A stretch of 64,000 nucleotides of DNA from UBA3941 sp002385665 (GTDB taxonomy: Bacteria; Bacillota; Clostridia; Caldicoprobacterales; UBA3941): the NCBI GenBank assembly GCA_050949255.1, contig JBMNFJ010000017.1:186001-250000 (forward strand), written 5' to 3'. Shown here piece after piece: positions 44,979-52,721 of the stretch. Both the position numbers and the translations under genes were made by a program. Below the pieces are notes generated by a model. It did no database searches. It saw nothing but the letters and a program-made list of their open reading frames with translations, and was not told the origin of the DNA. How positions within the stretch are numbered: position 1 is the first letter of the stretch; every line of letters begins with the position of its first letter.

Positions 44979-45100
44979 ACCCCTTTACGCTCCTTTACAC
45001 CATAATAAGTATATTCTATATACGGGCTTTATATATAACCCATATCTATTATACAGATATTCTGTCGAAATAGATAGAATAACTTATGTGTAAATTATGG

Positions 45101-46231
45101 TTAAATGGGCGGGCGCGGCCCGTAATATTGGTAATAGTCCACCCTTATTCTACCGTTATATAGTTTACGCTTCTTATGGGCCCTACGGCCATAATACCTT
45201 TCAAAATCCCTATCAGCTGTCAGAACGTATATGGACCAGGTGTCCATATCTTTAAATTTTTCCCCCATCTCACTATAGAGTGCCCGTACTTCCTCCCTTT
45301 CACCCAAGCGCTCCCCATAGGGTGGGTTACAGATTATACAACCATATTTTGTCTTGGTGCTAAAATCAGAAAAGGGAAGCCTATGAAAATCTATATACTC
45401 CTCTACACCGGCTAATCGGGCATTGTGCCTGGCTATCCTCAGAACCCTTCCATCTATGTCATAACCCAGGATACGAAAATCAGCCTGTTTTCTTGCCGCC
45501 CTAGCCTCACTTCTGGCCTCTTCCCACAGCTGTCCTGGAATCTGGGGCCATTTTTCAGCATCAAACTCCCTGTTTAACCCAGGGGCCATATTCAATCCCT
45601 TCATGGCTGCTTCTATTAGAATGGTGCCGGATCCGCAGAAGGGGTCTATAAGCAGCCTGTCTGTATTCCAGTAACTTAGCCCCACCAGAGCCGATGCCAG
45701 GGTCTCCTTTAAGGGGGCTTGGCTGGCCAGTTCCCTATATCCCCTTTTATGAAGGCCCGGACCGCTGGTATCAATGGTCAGGGTAGCAACGTCTTTCAGC
45801 AACCCCACTTCTATGGTGTATTTTGGCCCGGTCTCCTCAAACCAGCTCTTCCTATATTTTTGCTTAAGCCTTTCAACGATGGCTTTTTTTACTATAGCCT
45901 GGCAGTCGGAAACGCTGAACAGTTTGGACTTCACGGACTTACCCAGTACCGGAAACTCTGCATCCTCGGGTAGCCATTCTTCCCAGGGAAGGGCTTTCGT
46001 CCTTTCAAACAACTCTTCAAAGCTGAGTGCGCTAAACTCTCCTATTCTGATAAAGACCCTGTCGGCGCTTCTGAGCCATAGATTGGTGCGGCATACATCA
46101 ATAGCCGAACCCTTAAATATCACCCTGGAGTTCTCCACCTTTAAATCATTGTATCCTAAAGCCCTTAACTCCCTGGCCACTACCGCTTCCAGGCCAAAGG
46201 TGGCAGTGGCGATTATATCCCATTGATCCAT
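45101..46231 (-). CDS. THUMP-domain class I RNA methyltransferase (RlmL/YpsC-like)
   Basis: A 376-residue SAM-dependent methyltransferase. The N-terminus has a ferredoxin-like and THUMP RNA-binding region (ATATFGLEAVVARELRALGY). The catalytic domain has DPFCGSGTILIEAA for SAM binding and the N6/N2-methyltransferase signature NPPYGER. It resembles the N-terminal half of E. coli RlmL, which makes m2G2445 in 23S rRNA, and B. subtilis YpsC. I start at ATG 46231, where AGAGG lies six bases upstream, rather than two codons earlier. It lies 22 bases after the FAD protein gene and is probably in the same transcript. Confidence 0.9.
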   Translation of the reverse strand: MDQWDIIATATFGLEAVVARELRALGYNDLKVENSRVIFKGSAIDVCRTNLWLRSADRVFIRIGEFSALSFEELFERTKALPWEEWLPEDAEFPVLGKSVKSKLFSVSDCQAIVKKAIVERLKQKYRKSWFEETGPKYTIEVGLLKDVATLTIDTSGPGLHKRGYRELASQAPLKETLASALVGLSYWNTDRLLIDPFCGSGTILIEAAMKGLNMAPGLNREFDAEKWPQIPGQLWEEARSEARAARKQADFRILGYDIDGRVLRIARHNARLAGVEEYIDFHRLPFSDFSTKTKYGCIICNPPYGERLGEREEVRALYSEMGEKFKDMDTWSIYVLTADRDFERYYGRRAHKKRKLYNGRIRVDYYQYYGPRPPI

Positions 46232-46253
46232 ATTCATCCTCTTTCCTTATTAA

Positions 46254-48248
46254 CTAGGCATCAAATATTGCTCCTCTTCGGTAATCGTTCCACACGCTTT
46301 CGAACCAGTTCTCTCCTTCAGGAATTGGCCGCACTTTCTTCCATTCAAAACTCGGTACCCCATCCCGCAGGGTAACCTCTTGTATTACTCCGTTCATCCT
46401 GCCCTTATCCAAAGTAAAGCGAAATTCCCCAGGAAGCCCGTCTGCTGCCTGTTCCCCTTCATCGTGGCAGATCAGATAGGAACCCCGGCTCCCACCGCCC
46501 CTTTCAATGTAGTCCAAGATAGCGGACAGGTAAACATATTGGGCCATTAAGAGGTCATAGTTTTTATAGGCTTGGGGTAGATCCCGGGCTGAGGATATGG
46601 TTGTATTTTCAGTCAGGGATAACAGGGCCTTCTTAGCCTCCCGGACTCCCTGCCTGGCCCCTTCCGAAGAACGTATATGGGCACCCCAAAGGTCCATCCT
46701 TTTACCCATCTCTTCCCTTATGTCCTGAACGTTGCTACGATTCCGAACATTAGCCATAAATTTTTTACCCATCTCTATTTTTTTGCCGATATCCCGGCCG
46801 GTGGAATTTAAAAAGTCGGTTACATTCATGGGATCTTCACCATACCTGGCCGCAATGAACTGTGCTGCCCTCAGGCCGCCTACCTGCCCTGAATTCAGGG
46901 CACTTCCTCCGGGACGATATACGCCATGGGAACCGTTAACCTCTCCGATAGGGAAAAAATGCCTGAGGTTACTCTCCCACCATATATTGCCCCCCAAGCC
47001 ACCGTTATTATGCTGGGCGCATACTGCTATCTCCAGGTATTCAGTAGAAAGATCGATCCCGTTGTCCATGTATAGATCGATTGCAGGCTGGTTCATATGG
47101 GCAAGCCTCTGTATGGGGGTGCCAAATAAGGCTCCCGACCTTTTGAGATATTCATAAGCCTCATCCCCTAAAAGGGTAAAATCCAGGTTTCCGTCATTGC
47201 TGGCTCCGGCAGGATTCTTAGTATAGTCTAAAAATACCCTTCTCCCTCTGATGACAGTCTCGTGATAGACTAACAGGTCTATCAATGATGACCCATAGTT
47301 TTCTATCTTTCTTGGGTCAAATGGCCATTGATAACCCTTTAGAAAAATTGCATCCAACAGCTTCCCGGGAACCTTAAAATAATCCCATAAGAATTCCCGC
47401 TCGTCGTTTCCGTCCCTATCGGTTGATACATATCTGGGGAGTACCTGCTGGTAGGTCCCAGATAGATTCCATCTAAATTTAATGGACGCTATCCCGTATT
47501 GAGATTCCGTCAGATTCCTTCCAACAACCCCCGCTTCCAGGGCGATACCTGTAGCTCCGGTCTGGCTGGTAGGATAAACTGTTGATCCATACATCCCCGC
47601 AGGGCCTCCCGTGGCATATACTATATTGGTACAATTAAAGACCACATACCTGTTGTCGGGATCCTCCAGGGCGTTTAGGTTTAATGTGAGCAGCCCAAGG
47701 GTCCGGGTCTTGTCCTGGTCGGTTAGGATACCGATAACCTGGTACCCGTCGAATATTTTTATATTCTTTGCCATCACCTGATCCTGGAGCCTATTGGTCA
47801 TGTAATGGGATGTTAAGGGTCCCGCTGAGGTAGCCCGCTGCCTGGGGTCATGGTCGGTCTTATATCCTACATATTCCCCGTAACTATTATGAGGGAAAGG
47901 GACACCTATATCCACCAAACGATAAAAGCATTGCGCCGAAAGGGAGGCCTCTATCAGGGCTATATCCCCATGCATGCTGCCCCCATTGAAAAGGGTTCTT
48001 GCCATATCATATACGGAATCGGGTTTATCTCCCGCCAGGGTCAGCTTGTAGTAGGTCTGTTTATCGGATCCGGTATTACGGGACGTCCCCATATAAAGCC
48101 CCTCCGTAACAATGGCAATATCCCTCTGCCCAAGCGAATACAGCCTGTCCGCTGCGTTAAGGCCTGCGGCCCCCGAACCCACTATCACCGTATTCAATGA
48201 ATATATATTGATATTGGTATCATTGATTCTGGCTATGCTATGTAACAA
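46254..48248 (-). CDS. FAD-dependent oxidoreductase (fumarate reductase flavoprotein-like)
   Basis: A 664-residue flavoprotein of the succinate dehydrogenase / fumarate reductase superfamily. The FAD motif NTVIVGSGAAGLNAADRL is near the N-terminus. The active-site area is around TSRNTGSDKQTYYK. A C-terminal part carries GEVNGSHGVYRPGGSALNSGQVGGLRAA, which closes on FAD. I start at TTG 48248, where GGGGGAG lies nine bases upstream. The longer frame from 48383 would overlap the SDR gene by 118 bases. There is no haem or iron-sulfur domain and no signal peptide, so it is a cytoplasmic reductase of unknown substrate. It follows an SDR and an OYE-type enzyme in one run. Confidence 0.84.
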   Translation of the reverse strand: MLHSIARINDTNINIYSLNTVIVGSGAAGLNAADRLYSLGQRDIAIVTEGLYMGTSRNTGSDKQTYYKLTLAGDKPDSVYDMARTLFNGGSMHGDIALIEASLSAQCFYRLVDIGVPFPHNSYGEYVGYKTDHDPRQRATSAGPLTSHYMTNRLQDQVMAKNIKIFDGYQVIGILTDQDKTRTLGLLTLNLNALEDPDNRYVVFNCTNIVYATGGPAGMYGSTVYPTSQTGATGIALEAGVVGRNLTESQYGIASIKFRWNLSGTYQQVLPRYVSTDRDGNDEREFLWDYFKVPGKLLDAIFLKGYQWPFDPRKIENYGSSLIDLLVYHETVIRGRRVFLDYTKNPAGASNDGNLDFTLLGDEAYEYLKRSGALFGTPIQRLAHMNQPAIDLYMDNGIDLSTEYLEIAVCAQHNNGGLGGNIWWESNLRHFFPIGEVNGSHGVYRPGGSALNSGQVGGLRAAQFIAARYGEDPMNVTDFLNSTGRDIGKKIEMGKKFMANVRNRSNVQDIREEMGKRMDLWGAHIRSSEGARQGVREAKKALLSLTENTTISSARDLPQAYKNYDLLMAQYVYLSAILDYIERGGGSRGSYLICHDEGEQAADGLPGEFRFTLDKGRMNGVIQEVTLRDGVPSFEWKKVRPIPEGENWFESVWNDYRRGAIFDA

Positions 48249-48265
48249 TCCTAGCTCCCCCTTGC

Positions 48266-49042
48266 CTATAATCTTCTCAGATGAAATCCCCCATCCACAT
48301 TTATGACCTCTCCCGTTGAATAAGGGAGCAAGCCTGAACACAGTGCCCATACGGCCTTGGCTATATCCCTGGGATAACCCCATCGTTTAATAGGAGTCAG
48401 TCCCCCCTCGATCAGTTCATCATACTTATCCTTAACCGGACCGGTCATATCCGTTTCGATTATACCCGGCCTTATTTCATATACATTAATGCCGTACTCG
48501 GCCAACCTATGGGCGAAGAGCTTGGTGACCATACTGATACCCGCCTTGGATATACAATATTCTCCCCTTGATGGTGAGGAGGTATAGGAGGATATGGAAG
48601 CTATATTAATAATCATGGGACAATATTCTTCCCCGCTTTGGATCTGTTCTACCATCTTCCTGGCTACCCCCTGGGTCAGGAAGAAGGTACCCTTTAGATT
48701 GGTATCCACTACAAAATCAAAGCTCTCCTCCGTAGTTTCCAAAATATCCTTTCTCACTTTGGGTGCTACTCCTGCGTTGTTTACCAACACATCGATTCTT
48801 CCAAACTGTGATGATACAAGGTCAATAAGCTTCTGTCTGTCCTGACCGCTACCCAGGCTTCCCTGGACATAAAGAACTTCTACTCCATTGGCCCTTAGTC
48901 CATCCAAGGCCTCCCTTACCCTACTCTCATCCGATGTACCGAATATAGCCAGGTTGTATCCTTCTTTAGCCAGCCTTTCAGCTATACCGTAGCCTATGCC
49001 ACGGCTGCCTCCTGTAACAATTGCCACCTTTCTTCCGGACAT
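48266..49042 (-). CDS. SDR family oxidoreductase (FabG-like)
   Basis: A 258-residue classical short-chain dehydrogenase. The cofactor motif is VTGGSRGIGYGIAERL, NNAGVAPKV the structural motif, and the catalytic Ser-Tyr-Lys appears in the IASISS and YCISKAGISMV segments. It ends VINVDGGFHLRRL, as FabG-like enzymes do. I start at ATG 49042, where AAGGAGG lies nine bases upstream, not the ATG pair ten codons earlier. The neighbours (an OYE-like flavoenzyme upstream, an FAD reductase 17 bases downstream) suggest a common pathway for an unsaturated or keto substrate. Substrate unknown. Confidence 0.9.
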   Translation of the reverse strand: MSGRKVAIVTGGSRGIGYGIAERLAKEGYNLAIFGTSDESRVREALDGLRANGVEVLYVQGSLGSGQDRQKLIDLVSSQFGRIDVLVNNAGVAPKVRKDILETTEESFDFVVDTNLKGTFFLTQGVARKMVEQIQSGEEYCPMIINIASISSYTSSPSRGEYCISKAGISMVTKLFAHRLAEYGINVYEIRPGIIETDMTGPVKDKYDELIEGGLTPIKRWGYPRDIAKAVWALCSGLLPYSTGEVINVDGGFHLRRL

Positions 49043-49156
49043 CTTACCATGCCTCCTTCTGTGATTCATCACTATACCAGATATAATTAATTATTTTTAA
49101 AACCTAATACCAGAAACCGTATAGTCCCGTCCAAACATATGAAGCCATCTACTAAG

Positions 49157-49189
49157 AGAACCGGTTCCGGTGCTTCCGGTTCCGGTTCT
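49157..49189. repeat. Hairpin in the spacer between SDR and OYE-type genes
   Basis: AGAACCGG (49157-49164) and CCGGTTCT (49182-49189) with an inner CCGG/CCGG pairing. The unit AACCGG is reiterated four times across the stretch. It might end or protect the upstream message. No T run follows. Confidence 0.5.
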
Positions 49190-49208
49190 GATATTCTACC
49201 TATTTACA

Positions 49209-49244
49209 GGTCCTGATCAGCTCAAGTATCTGTACGTCAGGACC
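49209..49244 (-). terminator. Hairpin after the OYE-type gene
   Basis: GGTCCTGA (49209-49216) and TCAGGACC (49237-49244) form a perfect eight-base stem starting four bases from the stop of the leftward gene. It lacks a T tract, so it may attenuate rather than terminate. Confidence 0.45.
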
Positions 49245-49247
49245 CTA

Positions 49248-50615
49248 CTATACATGGTGGGCTACACGGCTCCCGTCGATAGGCGGCTTACCCTTTCGTC
49301 CCTCTCTGTATATGGGGGCATATATCTTTGCGTCTCTTATTACACAACCGGCCTTACCACCATCCCTCATTATCTCGGAACACTTGCTGCAGGCAATACA
49401 GGATTTCTTTCTGTCCATTACGCCCTTGGTCAAAATATCCTTGGCGAAATCGGGATATGCTAAGGATTGCCGACCAAATCCTGCTATTCTAAACCAGCCC
49501 TTTTGTATTCCACCGGAAGCGACATAGGGTGCGAATTCCCTGAGCCAGCTAAATCCGGTGGCCATTACCGTCATATCCGGGACACTTTTCTGAATTTGCC
49601 TGATTATGTCCAGCATCCTGGCTGTACCCACCAGTGGATGCTCGGGAGGTGTGTAATAACCCATATCATAGGGCCTGCCTACATGGGGATTGTAATAGGG
49701 GTTGCCCGTGCTGATATTGATGAGTTCAATTCCCCTGTTATGTAGGATTTTAACTAATTTAATGGGCTCAGTTAGATCAGGGATTAAGAAGTCCTCCCGG
49801 TCTACGCCCCAGCCATAGGGATAGGGCACAGAATCATAGGCATTGAGCCTCAGGGTAATATCCAACTGGTCCCCTAATTTATCCTTAATCTTATCTACAA
49901 TATTCATTAAAAATCGGGTACGGTTTTCAAAGCTGCCCCCGTACTCTCCTTCCCGGGTAAATGCGGACAGGAGTTCAGAGTTTAAATACCCATGACAAGC
50001 CTTTATGTCCACCGCATCAAAGCCTATCTCCCTGGCCATGCATGCAGCTTCTACAAATTTATCCTCCAGTTTCTTTAATTCGTCATCAGTTATCAGCGGA
50101 TAATCCTCCGGTAGATTGCGGCCCAGATAAGGATTTCGGGTAGCAATTATCGGGGCAGGCTTGCCCTCCGGCTTACTGTAACGGCCTGAATGGGTGAGCT
50201 GCACTACGGTATATGGCTTATAACCCTGACCATATTCTTGCTGAGCTGCCTCTATGGAGCGATCAAGGAGCCTTTTTAGCTCGTCCTTGTTTTCCTCACA
50301 AATATAGAGTTGCCTTGGATTGGCCCTACCCTCTTCTACTACTGCGGTAGCCTCAAACCACAACAATCCAGCCCCACCCCTGGCAAATCTTTCATATCGC
50401 CTGTAGGTGAGGTCACTGGGTCCACCCTGGGCTGTCCCATCGCAGCCTTCCATGGGATGTATGCCTATAGAATTCGGTATGGTTGCTCCCTTCATGGAGA
50501 TTGGGCTTTTTAATGGTCCCAGATCTTCCAGTATAGGAAGCTCAATCCCGAACTTGTCAATATCCGCTCTTATCTCATCTAAAGAACGGTACTTGAATTT
50601 TTCATGGACTGTCAT
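49248..50615 (-). CDS. NADH:flavin oxidoreductase (Old Yellow Enzyme family)
   Basis: A 455-residue FMN TIM-barrel enzyme. Residues around GATIPNSIGIHPMEGCDGTAQGG bind FMN. The substrate-binding segment is FDAVDIKACHGYLNSELLSAF...REGEYGGSFENRTRF. VMATGFSWLR supplies the late FMN phosphate site. After residue 400 is a cysteine motif (CIACSKCSEIMRDGGKAGC) like the iron-sulfur site of 2,4-dienoyl-CoA reductases, but the FAD/NAD domains of that family are absent. I start at ATG 50615 with GGAGG six bases upstream. It reduces an activated C=C bond, with the substrate not given by sequence. Confidence 0.88.
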   Translation of the reverse strand: MTVHEKFKYRSLDEIRADIDKFGIELPILEDLGPLKSPISMKGATIPNSIGIHPMEGCDGTAQGGPSDLTYRRYERFARGGAGLLWFEATAVVEEGRANPRQLYICEENKDELKRLLDRSIEAAQQEYGQGYKPYTVVQLTHSGRYSKPEGKPAPIIATRNPYLGRNLPEDYPLITDDELKKLEDKFVEAACMAREIGFDAVDIKACHGYLNSELLSAFTREGEYGGSFENRTRFLMNIVDKIKDKLGDQLDITLRLNAYDSVPYPYGWGVDREDFLIPDLTEPIKLVKILHNRGIELINISTGNPYYNPHVGRPYDMGYYTPPEHPLVGTARMLDIIRQIQKSVPDMTVMATGFSWLREFAPYVASGGIQKGWFRIAGFGRQSLAYPDFAKDILTKGVMDRKKSCIACSKCSEIMRDGGKAGCVIRDAKIYAPIYREGRKGKPPIDGSRVAHHV

Positions 50616-50669
50616 ATTATTCCTCCGTAATATTTTTACCGCCCCCTCCAACCCCGGATTTTTAGTACT

Positions 50670-51014
50670 CTAATCCTTCTTTGCCAAAGCCTCGTTGACT
50701 TTCGCAAGTGCTTCGTTAGCAGCTTCCCTTACACTTTCGTCCTCATCATCCTTGTAGAGCTTTTTTAGGAACTCCACGGTCCTTTCAGCACCGGATTCAC
50801 CCATTGCCTGGGCAGCAAGCCTGCGGAATTCGGGATTAGGATGACGAACATAAAAAGTAAGGTGGGTCACTGCATCATGATCACCGCTTTTTGCAAGAGC
50901 CTTAAAGGCAGCTTCACGGAATTCCGCGTTGTTCCCATTTATTACTTTCTCCAGTTTTGCAATTTTACCTTTTTGTGCCCATTTTTCAATTTTTTTAAGA
51001 GAAGGTCCAAACAT
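50670..51014 (-). CDS. HEAT-repeat domain protein
   Basis: A 114-residue all-helical protein made of about three HEAT-type repeats (FREAAFKALAKSGDHDAVTHL, FRRLAAQAMGESGAERTVEFL and EAANEALAKVNEAL). HEAT repeats are protein-binding scaffolds, and small forms also occur near phycobilin lyases and other enzymes. GGGAG precedes the ATG. It lies 54 bases upstream of the OYE-type gene on the same strand and so is probably the first gene of that group. Its partner is not known. Confidence 0.8.
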   Translation of the reverse strand: MFGPSLKKIEKWAQKGKIAKLEKVINGNNAEFREAAFKALAKSGDHDAVTHLTFYVRHPNPEFRRLAAQAMGESGAERTVEFLKKLYKDDEDESVREAANEALAKVNEALAKKD

Positions 51015-51368
51015 TTATATCCACTCCCAATATTATATTAATAGCTATGAAAGCTTAAAAAAATCTATATAAACGAAATGAAGAGGGCGGCTATTTATCG
51101 TTTATAATTACCGTATATTAATCTTATCTTTTATATTTATTTGAGTCAAGGAAAATGCCTTAACCAAAATGTATTATGACATCCTAACCCTAATATATAA
51201 TGCCCTCATTAAGGATCCAGTATTTACTGTACATCCTGATTATTTTTATTAACCCAATGTGGATTTGGAAAACTTCTACCTTTTCCGTATTATTATCAGG
51301 TTTGTGATTTAAAATTGCGTCTACGGGTAAGTATTAAGAAGATAGAAAAATAGGAAGGTGATTTGTTT
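51015..51368. other. Intergenic region between HEAT-repeat and superoxide reductase genes
   Basis: About 350 AT-rich bases between divergent genes. It must hold promoters in both directions. I see no palindrome, repeat copy or RNA motif in it. The rightward gene has an AAGGTG ribosome site at the end. Confidence 0.35.
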
Positions 51369-51743
51369 ATGGATGTATTTGGAACCCTTATTCAAACCGG
51401 AGACTGGAAAGGCGAAAAACATGTACCTATTATTCATTGCCCTGAGAAAGTAAAAGCTGGAGAAAACTTCGAGTTAAAAGTCACCCTTGGAGATGCCATC
51501 GGCCATCCCAATACCTTGGAACACTATATCTCATGGTTTAAGGTGTACTATCAAGCAGATGGAGCCAAATTCCCCATTGAGCTAGCCTCCTTTGACTTCG
51601 GTGCCCATGGCGAAAGCGATGTATTCACCGACTATCAAGGCACTATTACCGTTAAACTCCCCAAAAGCGGCACTATCTACGCTCTCAGCTATTGCAATAT
51701 TCATGGCCTTTGGGGCAACAAGGAAGATGTAGTAGTAGAATAA
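51369..51743 (+). CDS. Class II superoxide reductase (neelaredoxin-type desulfoferrodoxin)
   Basis: A 124-residue SOR that reduces superoxide to hydrogen peroxide without making oxygen, as in strict anaerobes. The iron ligands are visible: His18 (EKHVP), His46 and His52 (HPNTLEH), Cys109 and His112 (CNIH). The preceding Glu16-Lys17 matches the gating residues. The N-terminal desulforedoxin domain of class I is absent, so it is the single-iron form. I use ATG 51369 with AAGGTG eight bases upstream. The frame from TTG 51363 adds two residues. It is a single gene with no adjacent rubredoxin or rubrerythrin. Confidence 0.92.
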   Translation: MDVFGTLIQTGDWKGEKHVPIIHCPEKVKAGENFELKVTLGDAIGHPNTLEHYISWFKVYYQADGAKFPIELASFDFGAHGESDVFTDYQGTITVKLPKSGTIYALSYCNIHGLWGNKEDVVVE

Positions 51744-51744
51744 C

Positions 51745-51792
51745 GTAACATGTCATGCTAGCTAAACATATGTCAGTAATGGCTATTGAGCG
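51745..51792. repeat. Half copy of the palindromic repeat after the superoxide reductase gene
   Basis: TGCTAGCTAAACATATGTCA then TAATGGCTATTGAGCGCT matches the half copy at 43,300 and the left arm of copies B and D. The right arm is missing. Confidence 0.55.
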
Positions 51793-51863
51793 CTATGTTA
51801 TACCCTATAGGAGAGGATGGTTTATTCTGGAAGTTTCCAAATTAAATCGGGAAGCTGCCTCCA

Positions 51864-52009
51864 CAAATCCATCCTCCCTAGAAACAGTACCAATATATCA
51901 AGTTGCATAACATATAGCTAAACGAAATAGCTAACATAGCAATAATCATAATGGGTTATTGAACGCTCCTTCCGACATCCGCTTATCAATAGCCCATTAC
52001 CTATGTTAT
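51864..52009. repeat. Composite repeat, copy D (left segment plus minimal palindrome)
   Basis: The left segment (CATCCTCCCTAGAAACAGTA ... ACATATAGCTAAACGAAATA) is followed by a compact hairpin. The arms ATAATGGGTTATTGAACGCTC (split by base changes) and CGCTTATCAATAGCCCATTAC enclose the loop CTTCCGACAT. CTAACATAG/CTATGTTA extend the stem outward (51,931-52,008). This is the shortest complete palindromic unit in the family. Confidence 0.75.
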
Positions 52010-52055
52010 CAGTAGCTTTTGAACTATCACAAGAGATTAGATTAAACCTTATATC

Positions 52056-52104
52056 CAAAAAAGGAAAGATTGCATAGGGGTCTATGCAATCTTTCCTTGC
52101 TTTT
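52056..52104. terminator. Bidirectional terminator between superoxide reductase and lemA
   Basis: Sixteen-base perfect arms AAGGAAAGATTGCATA (52061-52076) and TATGCAATCTTTCCTT (52083-52098) with a six-base loop. The minus strand has a T run beyond the stem and the plus strand GCTTTT. It serves lemA and possibly readthrough from the left. Confidence 0.9.
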
Positions 52105-52136
52105 CACTATTTCAATGGAATGGCACTCTTTTTCTT

Positions 52137-52685
52137 TTAAAACTGGACCCTGGGGGCTACCCTATCCCCTTCATCAGCCCTGAAGAAGACCTCTTCACTA
52201 AAGCCAAATAAGCCTGCAACTATATTGTTTGGGAAGGTCTGAATTCTGGTGTTAAACTTCAGGACCGTATCGTTGTAGAACTGCCTTGAATACCTTATCT
52301 TTTCTTCAATATCTCTAAGATCATTTTGCAGGCTCAGGAAATTGGTATTAGCCTTAAGCTCCGGATAGGCCTCTACCACCACCATAAGCCTGTTAAGAGC
52401 CTGGGACAGCATATCATTGGCTTCCATGCTCTCCTCCGGGGTATTGGCATTTAAAACCCCGCTCCTGGCTTTTACAACTTGGTCGAAGGTTTCCTTCTCA
52501 TGGCTGGCATAGCCCTTTACGGTCTCCACCAGGTTGGGAATAAGATCCGCCCTGTTCTTTAGCTGCACATCAATTTGAGCCCATGCGTTTCTAACCCTGT
52601 TTCGAAGGTTAACGAATCCATTGTAGGCCGATATGCCGTATAATACTAAAAGGACTACCACCCCTGCAATAATATAACCTAACAT
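52137..52685 (-). CDS. lemA: LemA family protein
   Basis: A 182-residue protein with an N-terminal membrane helix (YIIAGVVVLLVLYGISAY) and the conserved LemA helical domain (NRVRNAWAQIDVQLKNRADLIPNLVETVKGYASHEKETF...ARSGV). It ends in the family's usual VAPRVQF. The family has no settled role and is often next to TPM- or DUF2207-type membrane proteins, as here. AAAGGAGG precedes the ATG. It sits 36 bases downstream of the DUF2207 gene and should be co-transcribed. Confidence 0.93.
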   Translation of the reverse strand: MLGYIIAGVVVLLVLYGISAYNGFVNLRNRVRNAWAQIDVQLKNRADLIPNLVETVKGYASHEKETFDQVVKARSGVLNANTPEESMEANDMLSQALNRLMVVVEAYPELKANTNFLSLQNDLRDIEEKIRYSRQFYNDTVLKFNTRIQTFPNNIVAGLFGFSEEVFFRADEGDRVAPRVQF

Positions 52686-52721
52686 AATAATCCTCCTTTA
52701 TGGTCTTTAATTTGATATTCC

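Noticed and set aside
46254..48383. Longer start for the FAD flavoprotein at 48,383
   Set aside because: It would overlap the SDR gene by 118 bases. The TTG at 48,248 has a strong GGGGGAG site and the added residues match nothing in the family.
12100..52100. CRISPR array among the dispersed repeats
   Set aside because: The copies are kilobases apart, palindromic and variable in length, with no regular spacers and no cas genes.
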